A DNA stretch of 64,000 nt from Leuconostocaceae bacterium ESL0958 (GCA_029433265.1 JAQTHT010000002.1:1-64000), one strand, 5' to 3'. Shown: positions 8,053 through 17,403, numbered from the stretch's first letter. Made by a program: numbers and translations. Notes: a model not told the origin generated them from the sequence alone.

Positions 8053-8910
8053 CTAAAAGGAAATCAGCAACTGATTTAAACGGGGTGCGTAGATATCGCC
8101 AAAACGAACATAGTGCATCAAGAGGTAGTAAAAGGCATACCAGCGTAAGCGTTCTTCATAGCCAGGGGCCAATGGATAGCTCTCTTGGTAGGCCTGGTAG
8201 AAAGCTGACCCAAAGCCTGGAAAAACAGTAGAAACGGCAATATCAAATTCACGGTCACCGTAAAAAGCAACTGGATCAATCAGCAACGGCTGCCCTGTTT
8301 CATCGAAGAGGTAATTCCCCGCCCATAAATCACCGTGCAAAAGTGAGGGCTGGACTGCTTGGACATGGTCATCTTGGCGAATCGCGGCTTTCAAATTTTC
8401 AAAATGGTCGCCCCGCTGGGTCAGCCAAAAGCCCCGATTTCGCGCCGCCACCATCATTGGTTCCAACCGCTGCTTGATAAAAAATTCAGCCCAAGAATCT
8501 TGCCAGTGATTATCCTTTGGTACCAAGTCCGTTTTTTGATCGCAGTCGAAGCCAAACTGTTGAGCGTGGGCCCGGTGTAACTGCGCCACGGCTCGGCCCA
8601 AATCGGCCTGATCACCACTGCCCTGATTCACCCATTCCAACAGTAAATAACCTGCCCCTTTACATTCCCCTTGTTTGACAACGGCTGGTACCGCCACTTC
8701 CTGACCAAGGGCGCGCAAGGAAGCCACCTCCAGATCGAAAAAATGCCGGTCTTGGTTAGGCTGTACCTTTAAAAAATAATGGTGCTGACCGTTGGCATAG
8801 AAAGAATAGGCCAAGTTGATATCCCCGCCGGTCACCTGCTTTAGTCCATGGGGTTGTTGCAAATTCAGCCGGGACAGAAAGTCTTGGTTCACGATTCCAC
8901 TTGTATCCAT
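8053..8910 (-). CDS. Fructosamine kinase family protein
   Basis: The 285-aa product has the aminoglycoside-phosphotransferase-like kinase fold: a Gly-rich start (TGGDINLAYSFY), a Lys in FLKVQ, and the catalytic loop LLHGDLWAGNYLF followed by LIDPVAFYGDREFDIA, which are signatures of fructosamine kinases. Family members phosphorylate ketoamines formed by glycation so that the sugar can be released. The ATG at 8910 lies 9 bases after GAGGAG. Its leader contains a small ORF and a terminator-like hairpin (8936-9038), which may attenuate expression. Confidence 0.88.
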   Translation of the reverse strand: MDTSGIVNQDFLSRLNLQQPHGLKQVTGGDINLAYSFYANGQHHYFLKVQPNQDRHFFDLEVASLRALGQEVAVPAVVKQGECKGAGYLLLEWVNQGSGDQADLGRAVAQLHRAHAQQFGFDCDQKTDLVPKDNHWQDSWAEFFIKQRLEPMMVAARNRGFWLTQRGDHFENLKAAIRQDDHVQAVQPSLLHGDLWAGNYLFDETGQPLLIDPVAFYGDREFDIAVSTVFPGFGSAFYQAYQESYPLAPGYEERLRWYAFYYLLMHYVRFGDIYAPRLNQLLISF

Positions 8911-8935
8911 GTGATTGTTCTCCTCTGCAATCAAT

Positions 8936-8977
8936 AAAAAAGCAGCGACTACCAATGGTAGTACGCTGCTTTTGACA
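8936..8977 (-). terminator. Terminator or attenuator hairpin before the fructosamine kinase gene
   Basis: On the minus strand AAGCAGCG...CGCTGCTT with an inner TACTACCA/TGGTAG stem is followed by TTTTTT. It lies only 26 bp upstream of the kinase start and the last codons and stop of the small ORF 8949-9038 sit inside the stem. It may simply terminate the upstream transcript or act as an attenuator. Confidence 0.8.
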
Positions 8978-9038
8978 AAATAAGGGCCCGGGAAAGTTCC
9001 TGAACTACTGGGAAAAATTTTCTTTTTTGTTCGGCCAT
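8949..9038 (-). CDS. Small ORF, possible leader peptide (29 aa)
   Basis: A 29-aa reading frame starts at an ATG preceded by GGGGGAGG with ideal spacing. The peptide begins MAEQKRKFFPVV and ends in AAYYHW, and its last five codons lie within the terminator stem at 8936-8977. That geometry resembles leader peptides in attenuators, where ribosome position decides whether the terminator forms. A weak promoter (TTG-containing -35, TACACT -10) can be drawn about 20 bp upstream of the ribosome-binding site. No homologue is known to me. Confidence 0.5.
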   Translation of the reverse strand: MAEQKRKFFPVVQELSRALILSKAAYYHW

Positions 9039-9105
9039 CTTTGCCTCCCCCTCAAACGCTAACTTGAGTGTAGCAAAATTTGCACAAGGAAACAATCCTC
9101 AGTCC

Positions 9106-10494
9106 TTAGGACTGGGAAAGATCTGCACGGGCCAAAACAGTTTCACCATCAGTTGAGAAAATTTGCCCATCTTCATAAACCACTTGGAGCAAATCTTGCC
9201 CAGGCTCATGCTGGCTGACCGTTTGTAAGCGGCCTTTGTCATCGGCCACTACTTTGAGCAAACCGGCCTTCGAGGTCTTGGAAGGATCCGTTTTTGGTTT
9301 CTTCTGAATATCGAGTTCTTCGCCCGCATTGGTGTGGGCGTAGGCCGCCTTAATGGCAAAGCGTTCCGTGTCACGGGTAAAGCCTTCTTGTAAGAGACCC
9401 CCGCCGGAACCAACGACCAAGTTATCGGTGGACCAGCCCTGGTCAATCAAAGCCTGGTAGAGGGCAATAATGGTGTCGGCCTTCATGCCATCCCCCTGGA
9501 TCAAGCCGACGTTATGCCGGAGAACCCGGTAACCCTTGGCGTTGACTTCCGTGCCAAAAATGTCGGCGAGCATATCAAGGACAGCCAAATCCATGGACTT
9601 AGGGTCGCCGGAATCAGGCCGGAGAACCACGCGACCAGGGCGGGCCTTAATCCGTTCGACCAACTCATCGGATCCAATCACGTGCCGGACGAAGTGGAAG
9701 GTGTCATAAGAATCAATCACAATCGAAACGGGCGCATCGGCCGGCGTCCGGTCGAGTTGAGCATTCACATAGTCAAACTCGCCCTGCCCAGGCCCATAGG
9801 CCGTGGCAATGGAGTGCTCGGTTGCCCAAATGGATTGCGCCCGACCAGCGATACCATAGACTTGGTCAAAATACTCAGAGGCCGCCAAGTTATCAGAGCC
9901 ACGGAAGTGCAGCAAGTGCGCTGCCCCACCCCGCTGGCCTGATTCGAGGGAAGTGGCCCCACGCAGACCAAAGTCATTGACCATGAGTGGCAGCAATTCA
10001 GGTGTACCGGCTTTTTCGACCAAGGGCAGCAAGCGCTTCTTAATGTTCATCGAATTGGTGGCAATGGTCGTTGGATACCAGACGTGCATTAGCAGCACTT
10101 CCAGGGCATTCAACGAGGTAGCAAACCAATCCGCAGTTGATTCCATGGTGAAGAGCGCCGTTCCCGTTGGCACTTCCATTCCTTCTGGCAGCGCCTTGAT
10201 TCGGACGGGGAAGTGTCCTAAATCACGGACCTTTTCCCAGACAGTGCGGTTAAAGTATGCCGTCGTACCGAAAGTTGCTGCGGCTACTTGCTCGGCTTCA
10301 TCAATCATCTCGTCCGTAATCGGCGTTTGAAAATAGTCATGCAAAATCATCGACAGGCCAAACCAGGAAACCGTTGGAAAGCGGCCGCCCGTCCGGGCTT
10401 CTCCGTAAGAGTAAAGCTTGTCAATGTTCTGCGGGTACTGCAGGTGGTGGGTCAGCTTGTAGGCGTCTGTTGCTAAAATTAAATTGGTCGTCAT
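9106..10494 (-). CDS. nadV: Nicotinamide phosphoribosyltransferase
   Basis: The 462-aa protein matches NAMPT/NadV rather than the shorter nicotinate enzyme: LATDAYKLTHHLQYP at the N-terminus, DFGLRGATSLESGQRGGAAH near residue 170, VVLRPDSGDP near 285 and VGSGGGLLQ near 360. It makes nicotinamide mononucleotide from nicotinamide and PRPP, the key step of NAD salvage. The start overlaps the upstream 185-aa gene by 4 bp, so the two are coupled. The resident prophage carries a predicted nicotinamide riboside transporter at 43129-43824, which feeds the same pool. Confidence 0.95.
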   Translation of the reverse strand: MTTNLILATDAYKLTHHLQYPQNIDKLYSYGEARTGGRFPTVSWFGLSMILHDYFQTPITDEMIDEAEQVAAATFGTTAYFNRTVWEKVRDLGHFPVRIKALPEGMEVPTGTALFTMESTADWFATSLNALEVLLMHVWYPTTIATNSMNIKKRLLPLVEKAGTPELLPLMVNDFGLRGATSLESGQRGGAAHLLHFRGSDNLAASEYFDQVYGIAGRAQSIWATEHSIATAYGPGQGEFDYVNAQLDRTPADAPVSIVIDSYDTFHFVRHVIGSDELVERIKARPGRVVLRPDSGDPKSMDLAVLDMLADIFGTEVNAKGYRVLRHNVGLIQGDGMKADTIIALYQALIDQGWSTDNLVVGSGGGLLQEGFTRDTERFAIKAAYAHTNAGEELDIQKKPKTDPSKTSKAGLLKVVADDKGRLQTVSQHEPGQDLLQVVYEDGQIFSTDGETVLARADLSQS

Positions 10495-11048
10495 GGGTGT
10501 AACTCCTGATAGGGTGTCTGAGCAATCTGGTTGGTAATGTCGGTAAAGTGATGTTGGTTCAAATAGCGCAGCAAGCGCCAGTCATAGTGCACGTCTCCAT
10601 GGTATTCATCGACATAGGGCGTAAACTGGCCCTCTAAGGCCAGGATGAGATAGCCGGCAAAGGTATCAATGAACCAAGCAACACTCTCGATGACTTTCAC
10701 CAACTGGCCCTGCTCATCGAAAAAACCAACGACTAGTCGGTCATTACCCCACTGCGCTTCCAGGGCCCACTTTAACGTGATCCAGTCCGAGCTAGTTAGT
10801 CCGAGATTGAGCAGGTAATCGGCCGACAGTCGTAAGTGAATGGGATGTTGCCGCTCACGCTGACTTTGTTGGCCCATCTGGTCGAAGACATTGGAAAAAT
10901 ACAGGCAGAGCGCTTCCAACTTGCGAGTGGACAGCGGCTGGTTGGCCTGTTCAAAACTTTCCAAATCCCAGACCGTTAGACCCGTCGCCTGCGCAATTTC
11001 TTCATGACTGCTAGCCGTCATTTGTTTTAAAAGCGAAAAATTATTCAT
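10491..11048 (-). CDS. Hypothetical protein coupled to nadV, HTH-like N-terminus
   Basis: The first 50 residues (SSHEEIAQATGLTVWDLESFEQANQPLS) resemble a Cro/C1-type helix-turn-helix, followed by about 130 residues I do not recognise. The gene ends inside the start of nadV with a 4-bp overlap, so the two proteins are made together. It may be a regulator or partner of NAD salvage, but this is inference from position only. Confidence 0.7.
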   Translation of the reverse strand: MNNFSLLKQMTASSHEEIAQATGLTVWDLESFEQANQPLSTRKLEALCLYFSNVFDQMGQQSQRERQHPIHLRLSADYLLNLGLTSSDWITLKWALEAQWGNDRLVVGFFDEQGQLVKVIESVAWFIDTFAGYLILALEGQFTPYVDEYHGDVHYDWRLLRYLNQHHFTDITNQIAQTPYQELHP

Positions 11049-11082
11049 GTTTTTATTATAAGATAAAGCCCGTTTTTGTGCG

Positions 11083-11113
11083 AATAAAAAAGCGTGGCTG
11101 TTTGCACAACCAC
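11083..11113 (-). terminator. Rho-independent terminator after dedA
   Basis: On the minus strand GTGTGGTTGT pairs with ACAGCCACGC (with G-U pairs) and is followed by TTTTTT. It ends the DedA gene transcript. Confidence 0.85.
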
Positions 11114-11129
11114 ACTGTCTTCATTCAAC

Positions 11130-11771
11130 TTACTTTTTCTTCAACCAAGAACGGAGCACCGAAATGATAGAAGGCAAAATCGTCACAAAGACGATACCCA
11201 AGACAATGACGGAGAAGTGTTCTTTAACAAAGGGAATGTTACCAAAGAGTGCACCCGCACCAGTCGACAGGAAGGACCAGGAGAAGGCGGCAATCAAGAC
11301 ATAACGGAAGAATGTCTTGAAATCAAAGTCCGAAACCCCCGCCACGAAGGGCACGAAGGTCCGAACGATGGGAATATAGCGGCCCAAAATAATGGAAGCA
11401 GCCCCCTTCTTTTCGAAGAATTCCTCCGCCTTATGAATGCTCTCTTCCTTAATCATATAGCGAAAGGGCTTCCGATTAATCAAGGACCGACCGCCAGTTC
11501 GGGCCAGCCAATAGTTCAACGTATCACCCAGCACGGCCGCTACAAAGAAGACCAGCATGAAGACCCAATGGTTCAGGCCGGCTTCTTTGCCCGCTTCCGT
11601 CATGGAAATGGCCCCTGCTGCAAAAAGCAAAGAATCCCCCGGTAGGAAGGGCAGGACAATAGCCCCTGTTTCCACGAAAATAATGGCAAAGAGAATCACA
11701 TAAGTCCAAATGCCAAACTGGCCAACTAAGTTACTGAGATGCGTGTCAATGTGAAGAATAAAATCGATCAA
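11130..11771 (-). CDS. DedA family membrane protein
   Basis: The 213-aa protein carries the DedA signature FVETGAIVLPFLPGDSLLF near the N-terminus, the NYWLARTGGR motif and the RYIPIVRTFVPFVAG re-entrant region, plus several membrane helices. DedA/VTT-domain proteins are thought to be membrane transporters or lipid flippases, including undecaprenyl phosphate flippases, needed for envelope homeostasis. It has its own terminator and appears monocistronic. Confidence 0.93.
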   Translation of the reverse strand: MIDFILHIDTHLSNLVGQFGIWTYVILFAIIFVETGAIVLPFLPGDSLLFAAGAISMTEAGKEAGLNHWVFMLVFFVAAVLGDTLNYWLARTGGRSLINRKPFRYMIKEESIHKAEEFFEKKGAASIILGRYIPIVRTFVPFVAGVSDFDFKTFFRYVLIAAFSWSFLSTGAGALFGNIPFVKEHFSVIVLGIVFVTILPSIISVLRSWLKKK

Positions 11772-11801
11772 TTGTTTTTCCTCTTCTATTTACGACAACC
11801 G

Positions 11802-13160
11802 TTAATTTTTCTTCAGTGCTAACGCGCCACCGAAGACGACTAACCAGATAGTAGCCCCCACTGCTGGGATAAAGGCATCATTATTAAAGAACAACGTTAG
11901 ATAAATGAAAACAAAGCCAATCAAAGCCAGTGGTACAAAGAACTTCGGCCAGCGCATCAAGAAGCCATCCGCCAAGTAGTCATTGGACTTACGGTACTGC
12001 CAGTAAGTGACCAAAGTCAAAACATAAATCATGATAAACAAATCGGCGGAAGCAGAAGTGACGAAAGTGAAGGAGTCCTTGATTTGTGGAATAACCGAAA
12101 TCAATGGGGAGCAGAGCAAAAGCGCCGCTGTGGCCAGCACAGCCCAGGAAGGCAGTTCATGCTTGGACATCTTGGCGAACTTATGCAAGGTCTTGTTTGA
12201 TGATTCCGCCGCGATGGAATAGAAGTTCCGGGAAGCGGAGAAAATAACCGAATTCAGGGCTGAGGCAGCTGAGGTCAACACCACAAAGTTAATCAAGGCT
12301 GCGGCCCAGTTCACACCCGCTAACTTGAAGACAGCCACGAATGGTGACTGGTTGGCCGGGATGTGTTCCCAAGGGTAGATGGTCATAATCGTTGCCAAGG
12401 CCCCCAGGTAGAAGAAGATAATCCGCAAAGGAATTTGATTAATTGCCTTTGGCAAAATCTTACGGGCGTTGGGTGTTTCCGCTGCGGTCATCCCAATGAA
12501 TTCCATCCCCACAAAGGAGAACATGACCATTTGGAAGCCGTTGATGAAGTTACCCAAACCATTTGGCAAGAGAGAGAAATGACCAAAGAGATTATTCAAA
12601 GACACCGTGCCCTGGCTGGTATGAAAACCTGTCAGTAGCATGATAATGCCCGTGGCAATCAACGACAGGATGGCCACAATCTTAATCATGGCAAACCAGA
12701 ATTCAGCTTCCCCATAGAGCGCCACCGCAATCAAGTTAACCGAAGTCAAGATGACCAGAATCACCACCTGAATTAACCAAGACGGCCAGTCTGGGAACCA
12801 GAACTGAACGTATTTCCCAATGGCGGTCAGTTCGGCCATCCCCATGAAGGCAACGGTCAACCAGTAGGACCAGGAAGCAAAAACCCCGGTCTTCTTGCCC
12901 AAATACTTAGACATAAAGGCGATGAAGGTGTGCTGATGGGGATCCGCATAGAGCATTTCGCCCATTCCCCGCATCACCACAAACATCAAGAGGCCAATCA
13001 GGGCATAAATCAATAGAATGGCAGGGCCGGCAAAGTGAATGGAATCTCCGGCCCCCATGAACAGCCCGGTTCCAATGGTCCCGCCAATGGCAATGAGCTG
13101 CACGTGGCGGTTCGTCAGGCCCTTGGCCGGCTGTTCTGTTTTAACTTCTTCTGCACGCAT
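11802..13160 (-). CDS. APC-family amino acid permease
   Basis: The 452-aa protein has about twelve hydrophobic segments and the amino-acid transporter signature near the N-terminus (LIAIGGTIGTGLFMGAG in helix 1), then EMLYADPHQHTFIAF and GMEFIGMTAAETPNARK. These place it in the AAT branch of the APC superfamily, proton-driven importers of amino acids. The exact substrate cannot be told. It lies 75 bp downstream of thrS without an obvious terminator between them. Confidence 0.9.
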   Translation of the reverse strand: MRAEEVKTEQPAKGLTNRHVQLIAIGGTIGTGLFMGAGDSIHFAGPAILLIYALIGLLMFVVMRGMGEMLYADPHQHTFIAFMSKYLGKKTGVFASWSYWLTVAFMGMAELTAIGKYVQFWFPDWPSWLIQVVILVILTSVNLIAVALYGEAEFWFAMIKIVAILSLIATGIIMLLTGFHTSQGTVSLNNLFGHFSLLPNGLGNFINGFQMVMFSFVGMEFIGMTAAETPNARKILPKAINQIPLRIIFFYLGALATIMTIYPWEHIPANQSPFVAVFKLAGVNWAAALINFVVLTSAASALNSVIFSASRNFYSIAAESSNKTLHKFAKMSKHELPSWAVLATAALLLCSPLISVIPQIKDSFTFVTSASADLFIMIYVLTLVTYWQYRKSNDYLADGFLMRWPKFFVPLALIGFVFIYLTLFFNNDAFIPAVGATIWLVVFGGALALKKN

Positions 13161-13235
13161 AAATCAATCCTTTTTTGCTGATAATAGCAAGCAACCGGCC
13201 ACAAGCCCAAGGCCTGCAGTCGGTCGACTTTTCCT

Positions 13236-15188
13236 TTACTGACGTGAGTAGTTGGCAACGTCCTTGAGAATCAAGTCCTTGAAGTCCGCTACTGACATCG
13301 TTTCCGTTTCTTGTTGGCCATAGCGACGAACGGTCACGGTACCCGCGTCCTGTTCACCATCCCCTAGTACCAGGGTGTAAGGCACTTTCTTCGTTTGTGC
13401 TTCACGAATCAAGTAACCTAGCTTGGCCTCCTTCTTCTGGACATTGGCCCGCAGACCGGCATCCTGCAAGGTCTTCTGTACTTGCTCGGCATAAGCGCCG
13501 TGAGCATCCAAGTTAACAGGAATAATGGCTACTTGCAAGGGGGCCAACCAAGTTGGGAAAGCACCCTTATAGATTTCGATCAAGTAGGCCGTAAAGCGTT
13601 CCATGGTACCAACGATACCCCGGTGCAACATGACGGGCCGGTGCGTGTCCTGACCGTCTTCCCCAACATAGGTCAAATCAAAGCGTTCTGGCAAGAGGAA
13701 GTCCAACTGAATTGTGGACAGGGTTTCTTCCCCACCCAATGCCGTCTTAGTTTGGATATCCAACTTAGGACCGTAGAAGGCCGCTTCACCAGGCGCTTCG
13801 AAGTAATCCAAGCCCATGTCATCCATGGCCCGCTTCAACTGTGCTTGGGACTTTTCCCACATCTCATCGTCATCAAAATACTTTTCCGTATTTTCAGGAT
13901 CACGGTAAGAAAGGCGGAAGCGGTAGTCCGTAATGTTGAAGTCTTCGTAAACACCCATCGTCATCTGCAAGATGGACTTAAATTCCTCTTCCAGCTGTTC
14001 GGGGGCCACGAACGTGTGTCCATCGTTCAACGTCATTTCGCGCACACGGGAAAGACCCGTCAACGCCCCTGACTTTTCATAACGGTGCATCATGCCCAAT
14101 TCGGCAATCCGGACGGGTAAGTCACGGTAGGACCGGGGCTTGTGCTTGTAAACCGTAATGTGGGATGGGCAGTTCATTGGACGGAGTTCCAAGAATTCGC
14201 CGTCCCCCATATCCATTGGTGGGAACATGTCGGCCCGGTAGTGGTCCCAGTGGCCGGACGTCTTATACAAGTTCAAGTTTGAAAGAACTGGTGTGTACAC
14301 GTGTTCGTAGTTGTTGGCCAATTCCTTGTCAACAATGTACCGTTCCACTTGTCGGCGAATAGCCGCCCCATTTGGCAGCCAAACGGGCAAGCCAGAACCC
14401 ACTTCTTGATCCGTAAAGAAGAGGTCTAAGTCCCGACCGATGTTACGGTGATCGCGTTCCTTGGCTTCGGCCCGACGTTGCAAGTCCGCCTGCAAATCTT
14501 CTTCATTCCAGAAGGCCGTTCCGTAAATCCGCTGCAGTACTGGCTGGTCTGATTGACCGCGCCAGTAAGAACCAGCGACGGAAACCAACTTAAAGTGCTT
14601 GATCCAACCAGTTGAAGGTACTAAGCCACCCCGGTCGAGTTCGACGTGTTCACCCTGGACGGCCACCGTAATCTTTTCATCAGCTGGCAAATCTTCAATC
14701 AAAGCAACTTTATAAGGATCGTCCTTGAACGTTTCCAAGGCTTCTTCGCGGGAAACTTGGTGGGACAAGATTGGCAAGTCTTCCTTCACGATCTTCTTCA
14801 TCATCGCTTCGATGGCCGGGAAGTCTTCGTGGGAAACCTGGTTACCGGCCCCATTATCGGTATCATAGTAGAAACCATTTTCAATAGCTGGACCTACACC
14901 AAAGTGAATGTTTTCAAACTTTGGCATCCGGCGCAGGGCTTGGGCCAACAAGTGCGCCGTTGAGTGACGGAGAATTTCGAGGCCTTCTTCGTCATCCTTA
15001 GTGATTAAGGAAAAGTCACCCGATTGGTCAATGGCATCATGCATGCCGACATAGTGACCATTTAACTTGGCCGACACGGACTTTTTGGCCAAAGACTTGG
15101 CAATGCCCGTCGCCACTTCAATGGGCTTGACGCCCGCTTCAAATTCCTTCTGTGCCCCATCAGGAAAAGTTAATGTGATTGCTGCCAT
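13236..15188 (-). CDS. thrS: Threonyl-tRNA synthetase
   Basis: The 650-aa enzyme has an N-terminal TGS domain (residues 1-65), an editing domain with [11 protein letters not shown], the class II catalytic core including the zinc-site Cys in [27 protein letters not shown], and LMLHRGIVG-type motif 3, and a C-terminal anticodon-binding domain. It charges tRNA-Thr. The ATG at 15188 ([11 protein letters not shown]) is the natural start; the longer frame to 15275 runs through the T-box terminator and is not coding. Confidence 0.97.
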   Translation of the reverse strand: MAAITLTFPDGAQKEFEAGVKPIEVATGIAKSLAKKSVSAKLNGHYVGMHDAIDQSGDFSLITKDDEEGLEILRHSTAHLLAQALRRMPKFENIHFGVGPAIENGFYYDTDNGAGNQVSHEDFPAIEAMMKKIVKEDLPILSHQVSREEALETFKDDPYKVALIEDLPADEKITVAVQGEHVELDRGGLVPSTGWIKHFKLVSVAGSYWRGQSDQPVLQRIYGTAFWNEEDLQADLQRRAEAKERDHRNIGRDLDLFFTDQEVGSGLPVWLPNGAAIRRQVERYIVDKELANNYEHVYTPVLSNLNLYKTSGHWDHYRADMFPPMDMGDGEFLELRPMNCPSHITVYKHKPRSYRDLPVRIAELGMMHRYEKSGALTGLSRVREMTLNDGHTFVAPEQLEEEFKSILQMTMGVYEDFNITDYRFRLSYRDPENTEKYFDDDEMWEKSQAQLKRAMDDMGLDYFEAPGEAAFYGPKLDIQTKTALGGEETLSTIQLDFLLPERFDLTYVGEDGQDTHRPVMLHRGIVGTMERFTAYLIEIYKGAFPTWLAPLQVAIIPVNLDAHGAYAEQVQKTLQDAGLRANVQKKEAKLGYLIREAQTKKVPYTLVLGDGEQDAGTVTVRRYGQQETETMSVADFKDLILKDVANYSRQ

Positions 15189-15221
15189 CCTGCTGCCTTC
15201 TTTCTTTTTTACTTTGTTGAT

Positions 15222-15457
15222 GAAAAAACGTCCCTTCTCGCACATGCGAAAAGGGACGTTTGAACGTGGTACCACCCAGATTCTCCAGTGTTCACTGGAC
15301 TCAAAACCGGTAACGGTGGTGCGCCGGGGCGATTTTCAAGTCTTACTCATCGCCCTTTCCGAGGTAGTCTGCCAAACGCGCTCTGACTGATTCTCACCAA
15401 CCATCAGCTCTCTGCTTCAGAATCGCAGCTTGCAGTTGTCCTCATCAACAATTTCTA
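15222..15457 (-). promoter_or_regulatory. T-box riboswitch leader of thrS
   Basis: On the minus strand the leader carries the canonical T-box sequence TGGGTGGTACCACG (15265-15278) followed by a GGGACGTTT-type terminator hairpin with a T run (15222-15262). Upstream are long stem-loops with a likely ACC threonine specifier in GACTACCTCGG. Uncharged tRNA-Thr binding would stabilise the antiterminator and allow thrS expression when threonine is short. The leader start is set by the promoter at 15464-15492. Confidence 0.95.
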
Positions 15458-15463
15458 CCTAGT

Positions 15464-15492
15464 ATTCTACCATAGGCCAGGCCTAATCGCAA
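15464..15492 (-). promoter_or_regulatory. thrS promoter
   Basis: TTGCGA (-35, 15487-15492), a 17-bp spacer and TAGAAT (-10, 15464-15469) lie just before the T-box leader. The -35 abuts the stop codon of the small upstream ORF. Confidence 0.65.
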
Positions 15493-15609
15493 TTACTTTT
15501 GATCAGCCAACACTTGGGCCAAGGCCTGCCGTGCCGCATCGTCATGGTCCAAGATACCGTTATCATAGACCCGCTGTAATGCTGCTACCTGCTGTTCATT
15601 CAATGCCAT
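15493..15609 (-). CDS. Small hypothetical protein (38 aa)
   Basis: A 38-aa frame (MALNEQQVAALQRVYDNGIL...) has a full AGGAGG ribosome-binding site six bases before the ATG, which supports translation. The predicted peptide is a single charged amphipathic helix. It sits directly upstream of the thrS promoter with no terminator of its own. I do not recognise the family. Confidence 0.6.
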   Translation of the reverse strand: MALNEQQVAALQRVYDNGILDHDDAARQALAQVLADQK

Positions 15610-15733
15610 GCGCTGCCTCCTCTACTTTTAGGGCTATTATACCGTGCTCATCCCGGGCTGACTACAAAAAAGCAGACATTTGGCCATCATTTTCGCTATA
15701 ATGGTTTTATTAAAAAATTTTGAGGAGATGCTC

Positions 15734-16195
15734 ATGGAAAATCAGCCCCTTACCGCCCAGGTTGTCTTCGCCACCATCACGGGCAACAACGAAGCCGTCG
15801 CCGATATCATCGTCGAAGCGCTAGAGGCAGCCGGTGTCAACGTCAACAAAGCCGAAATTTCCCAAGTCGAACCTGAGGAATTGGCTGACTATTCCCTCTT
15901 CTTCTTGGTGCCCTACACCTACGACGAAGGCTCCCTGCCTGATGAAGGATTGGACTACTTCGATGATTTAGCGGCAGTCGACCTGCATGAACAAGTCTAC
16001 GGCCTAGCAGGTTCTGGCGACCGTTTCTACGAGGACGACTACTGCCTCGCCCTAGATAAATTCCAACAACAGTTGGTGCCAACCGGCGCCAAGCAGGCCG
16101 GCGACATCGTCCGCATCAACCTCCTCCCCAACGAAAAGGATGCTCAAGCGCTCCGCGAACTAGTCGCAACTGCCCTTGCCGCCGTTCAAAAATAA
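15734..16195 (+). CDS. Flavodoxin
   Basis: The 153-aa protein from the ATG at 15734 (after GAGGAG) has a flavodoxin-like fold: a first strand and phosphate loop ITGNNEAVADIIVEAL binding FMN, a middle region ADYSLFFLVPYTYDEGSLPDE, and VYGLAGSGDRFYEDDYCLA near residue 95, where the second FMN loop lies. Flavodoxins carry electrons at low potential. This is one of the few plus-strand chromosomal genes here and converges on yebC. Confidence 0.9.
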   Translation: MENQPLTAQVVFATITGNNEAVADIIVEALEAAGVNVNKAEISQVEPEELADYSLFFLVPYTYDEGSLPDEGLDYFDDLAAVDLHEQVYGLAGSGDRFYEDDYCLALDKFQQQLVPTGAKQAGDIVRINLLPNEKDAQALRELVATALAAVQK

Positions 16196-16199
16196 TCCT

Positions 16200-16272
16200 A
16201 AAAAAGCTAGACTGTCAGGAACAGCGCCTTCTTTGTCAATCAAAGAGGCCCCACCGGACTGCCTAGCTTTTT
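16200..16272. terminator. Shared terminator between flavodoxin and yebC
   Basis: AAAAAAGCTAG at 16200-16210 pairs with CTAGCTTTTTT at 16262-16272 around a long GC-rich loop, so it can stop transcripts arriving from both convergent genes. Confidence 0.7.
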
Positions 16273-16280
16273 TGCTTGCT

Positions 16281-17003
16281 TTATTCAGCTGTCGTATAAA
16301 CTGCCAAGACGTCTTCGTTGTCTTCCAGTTCATCCACCAACTTATCCAACTTTTCGCGATCTTCATCGGAAATGGCCATTGGGTTCTGTGGAATCATCGT
16401 CACTTCAGCATCGGCAAATTCATAGCCTGCCTCCGTTAACGCTTCTTCAACCGTTTGGAAATCCGATGGCACCGTGTAGATTTCAAACGCTTCATCCGAC
16501 GTTTGCACGTCTTCGGCGCCTGCTTCCAGGGCTGCTTCCAAAATCGTATCTTCGTCCAAGTCAGGGTTTTCCGTGCGGTCAATGACCAAGTAACCCCGCC
16601 GATCAAACTGGAAGGCCACGGAACCAGAAGTCCCCAGGGAACCACCAAAGTGCTTGAAGGAATTCCGCACAGAGGAAACCGTCCGGTTAATGTTGTCCGT
16701 TGAGGCTTCAACCAATACGGCTACCCCGGCATTACCATAACCTTCATAAGTGACTTCTTCGAACTTCGTGCCACCAGCGCCAGAAGCCTTATCCAAAGCA
16801 CGTTGGATGTTGTCCTTGGGCATGTTGGCTGCCTTGGCCTTTTCAACTACCAGGCGCAAGGAAGAATTCATTTCGGGATCAGCACCGCCAGCCTTTGCAG
16901 CAACATATAAGTCGTGCGCCAGTTTTTGGAAAATCTTACCACGCTTAGCATCTTGGGCGTTCTTACGACCTTGAATGTTATGCCATTTACTGTGTCCTGA
17001 CAT
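16281..17003 (-). CDS. yebC: YebC/PmpR family transcriptional regulator
   Basis: The 240-aa product starts [25 protein letters not shown], the diagnostic N-terminus of the YebC/PmpR/TACO1 family, and continues with [14 protein letters not shown] and [15 protein letters not shown]. Members bind DNA as regulators or help ribosomes through difficult motifs such as proline runs. Length and motifs are complete. The start has a good ribosome-binding site (AAGGAG). Confidence 0.96.
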   Translation of the reverse strand: MSGHSKWHNIQGRKNAQDAKRGKIFQKLAHDLYVAAKAGGADPEMNSSLRLVVEKAKAANMPKDNIQRALDKASGAGGTKFEEVTYEGYGNAGVAVLVEASTDNINRTVSSVRNSFKHFGGSLGTSGSVAFQFDRRGYLVIDRTENPDLDEDTILEAALEAGAEDVQTSDEAFEIYTVPSDFQTVEEALTEAGYEFADAEVTMIPQNPMAISDEDREKLDKLVDELEDNEDVLAVYTTAE

Positions 17004-17158
17004 TGTGTCATCTCCTTAAAAATAAAATTAAAGTACAGTTCATTGTACCAAAAAGAGCACAAACAGGCTAGTCAGCGCTAAAGCCCCTTTTCCAAAATTC
17101 TTTTGATTTCCCCTTGCTTTTCCCCCTGCATTAAAGCTATAATTATTAATGTTTTAAA

Positions 17159-17242
17159 GCCGATGTGGCGGAACTGGCAGACGCGTACCGTTCAGGTCGG
17201 TATGGAGATTTCTCCGTGCAGGTTCGATTCCTGTCATCGGCA
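17159..17242 (+). tRNA. tRNA-Leu (anticodon CAG)
   Basis: An 84-nt cloverleaf has acceptor stem GCCGATG/CATCGGC with discriminator A, an anticodon stem TACCG/CGGTA enclosing loop TTCAGGT (anticodon CAG), a long variable arm TGGAGATTTCTCC typical of tRNA-Leu, and the T arm GGTTCGATTCC. CCA is not encoded. Its 3' end is the integration site of the prophage and remains intact because the attachment core restores it. Confidence 0.96.
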
Positions 17243-17245
17243 TTA
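17230..17245 (+). repeat. attL core of the prophage
   Basis: The 16-bp sequence CCTGTCATCGGCATTA overlaps the last 13 bases of tRNA-Leu and recurs exactly at 53756-53771 next to the integrase. The bases on either side differ, so this is the recombination core. Confidence 0.93.
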
Positions 17246-17262
17246 GATACAACTTCATGTAA

Positions 17263-17325
17263 ACATAAAGAAAGCCCGGTATAGTCGCTAAAAAACGATT
17301 ATATCGGGCTTTCTTTATGTTTTAT
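17263..17325. terminator. Long terminator hairpin after tRNA-Leu
   Basis: ACATAAAGAAAGCCCG (17263-17278) pairs perfectly with 17305-17320 and is followed by TTTTATTT. It lies inside attL on the phage side, so the phage brings its own terminator for the tRNA transcript and for leftward phage transcription. Confidence 0.88.
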
Positions 17326-17379
17326 TTAAATTTATTTTTAATCACTTTTAAGTTATTTTCGGTAGTTTTCACAAAATGT

Positions 17380-17403
17380 TTTGACACTTTTTTGACACTT
17401 TTA
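17380..17403 (+). repeat. Integrase arm-type site, left
   Basis: A 24-bp sequence made of two TTTGACACTTT units is repeated identically at 53699-53722. The two copies flank the core in the excised phage attP and are probably arm-binding sites for the integrase. Confidence 0.7.

Noticed and set aside
15189-15275. Longer N-terminus for threonyl-tRNA synthetase
   Set aside because: The extra codons run through the T-box terminator hairpin; the ATG at 15188 matches the family start.
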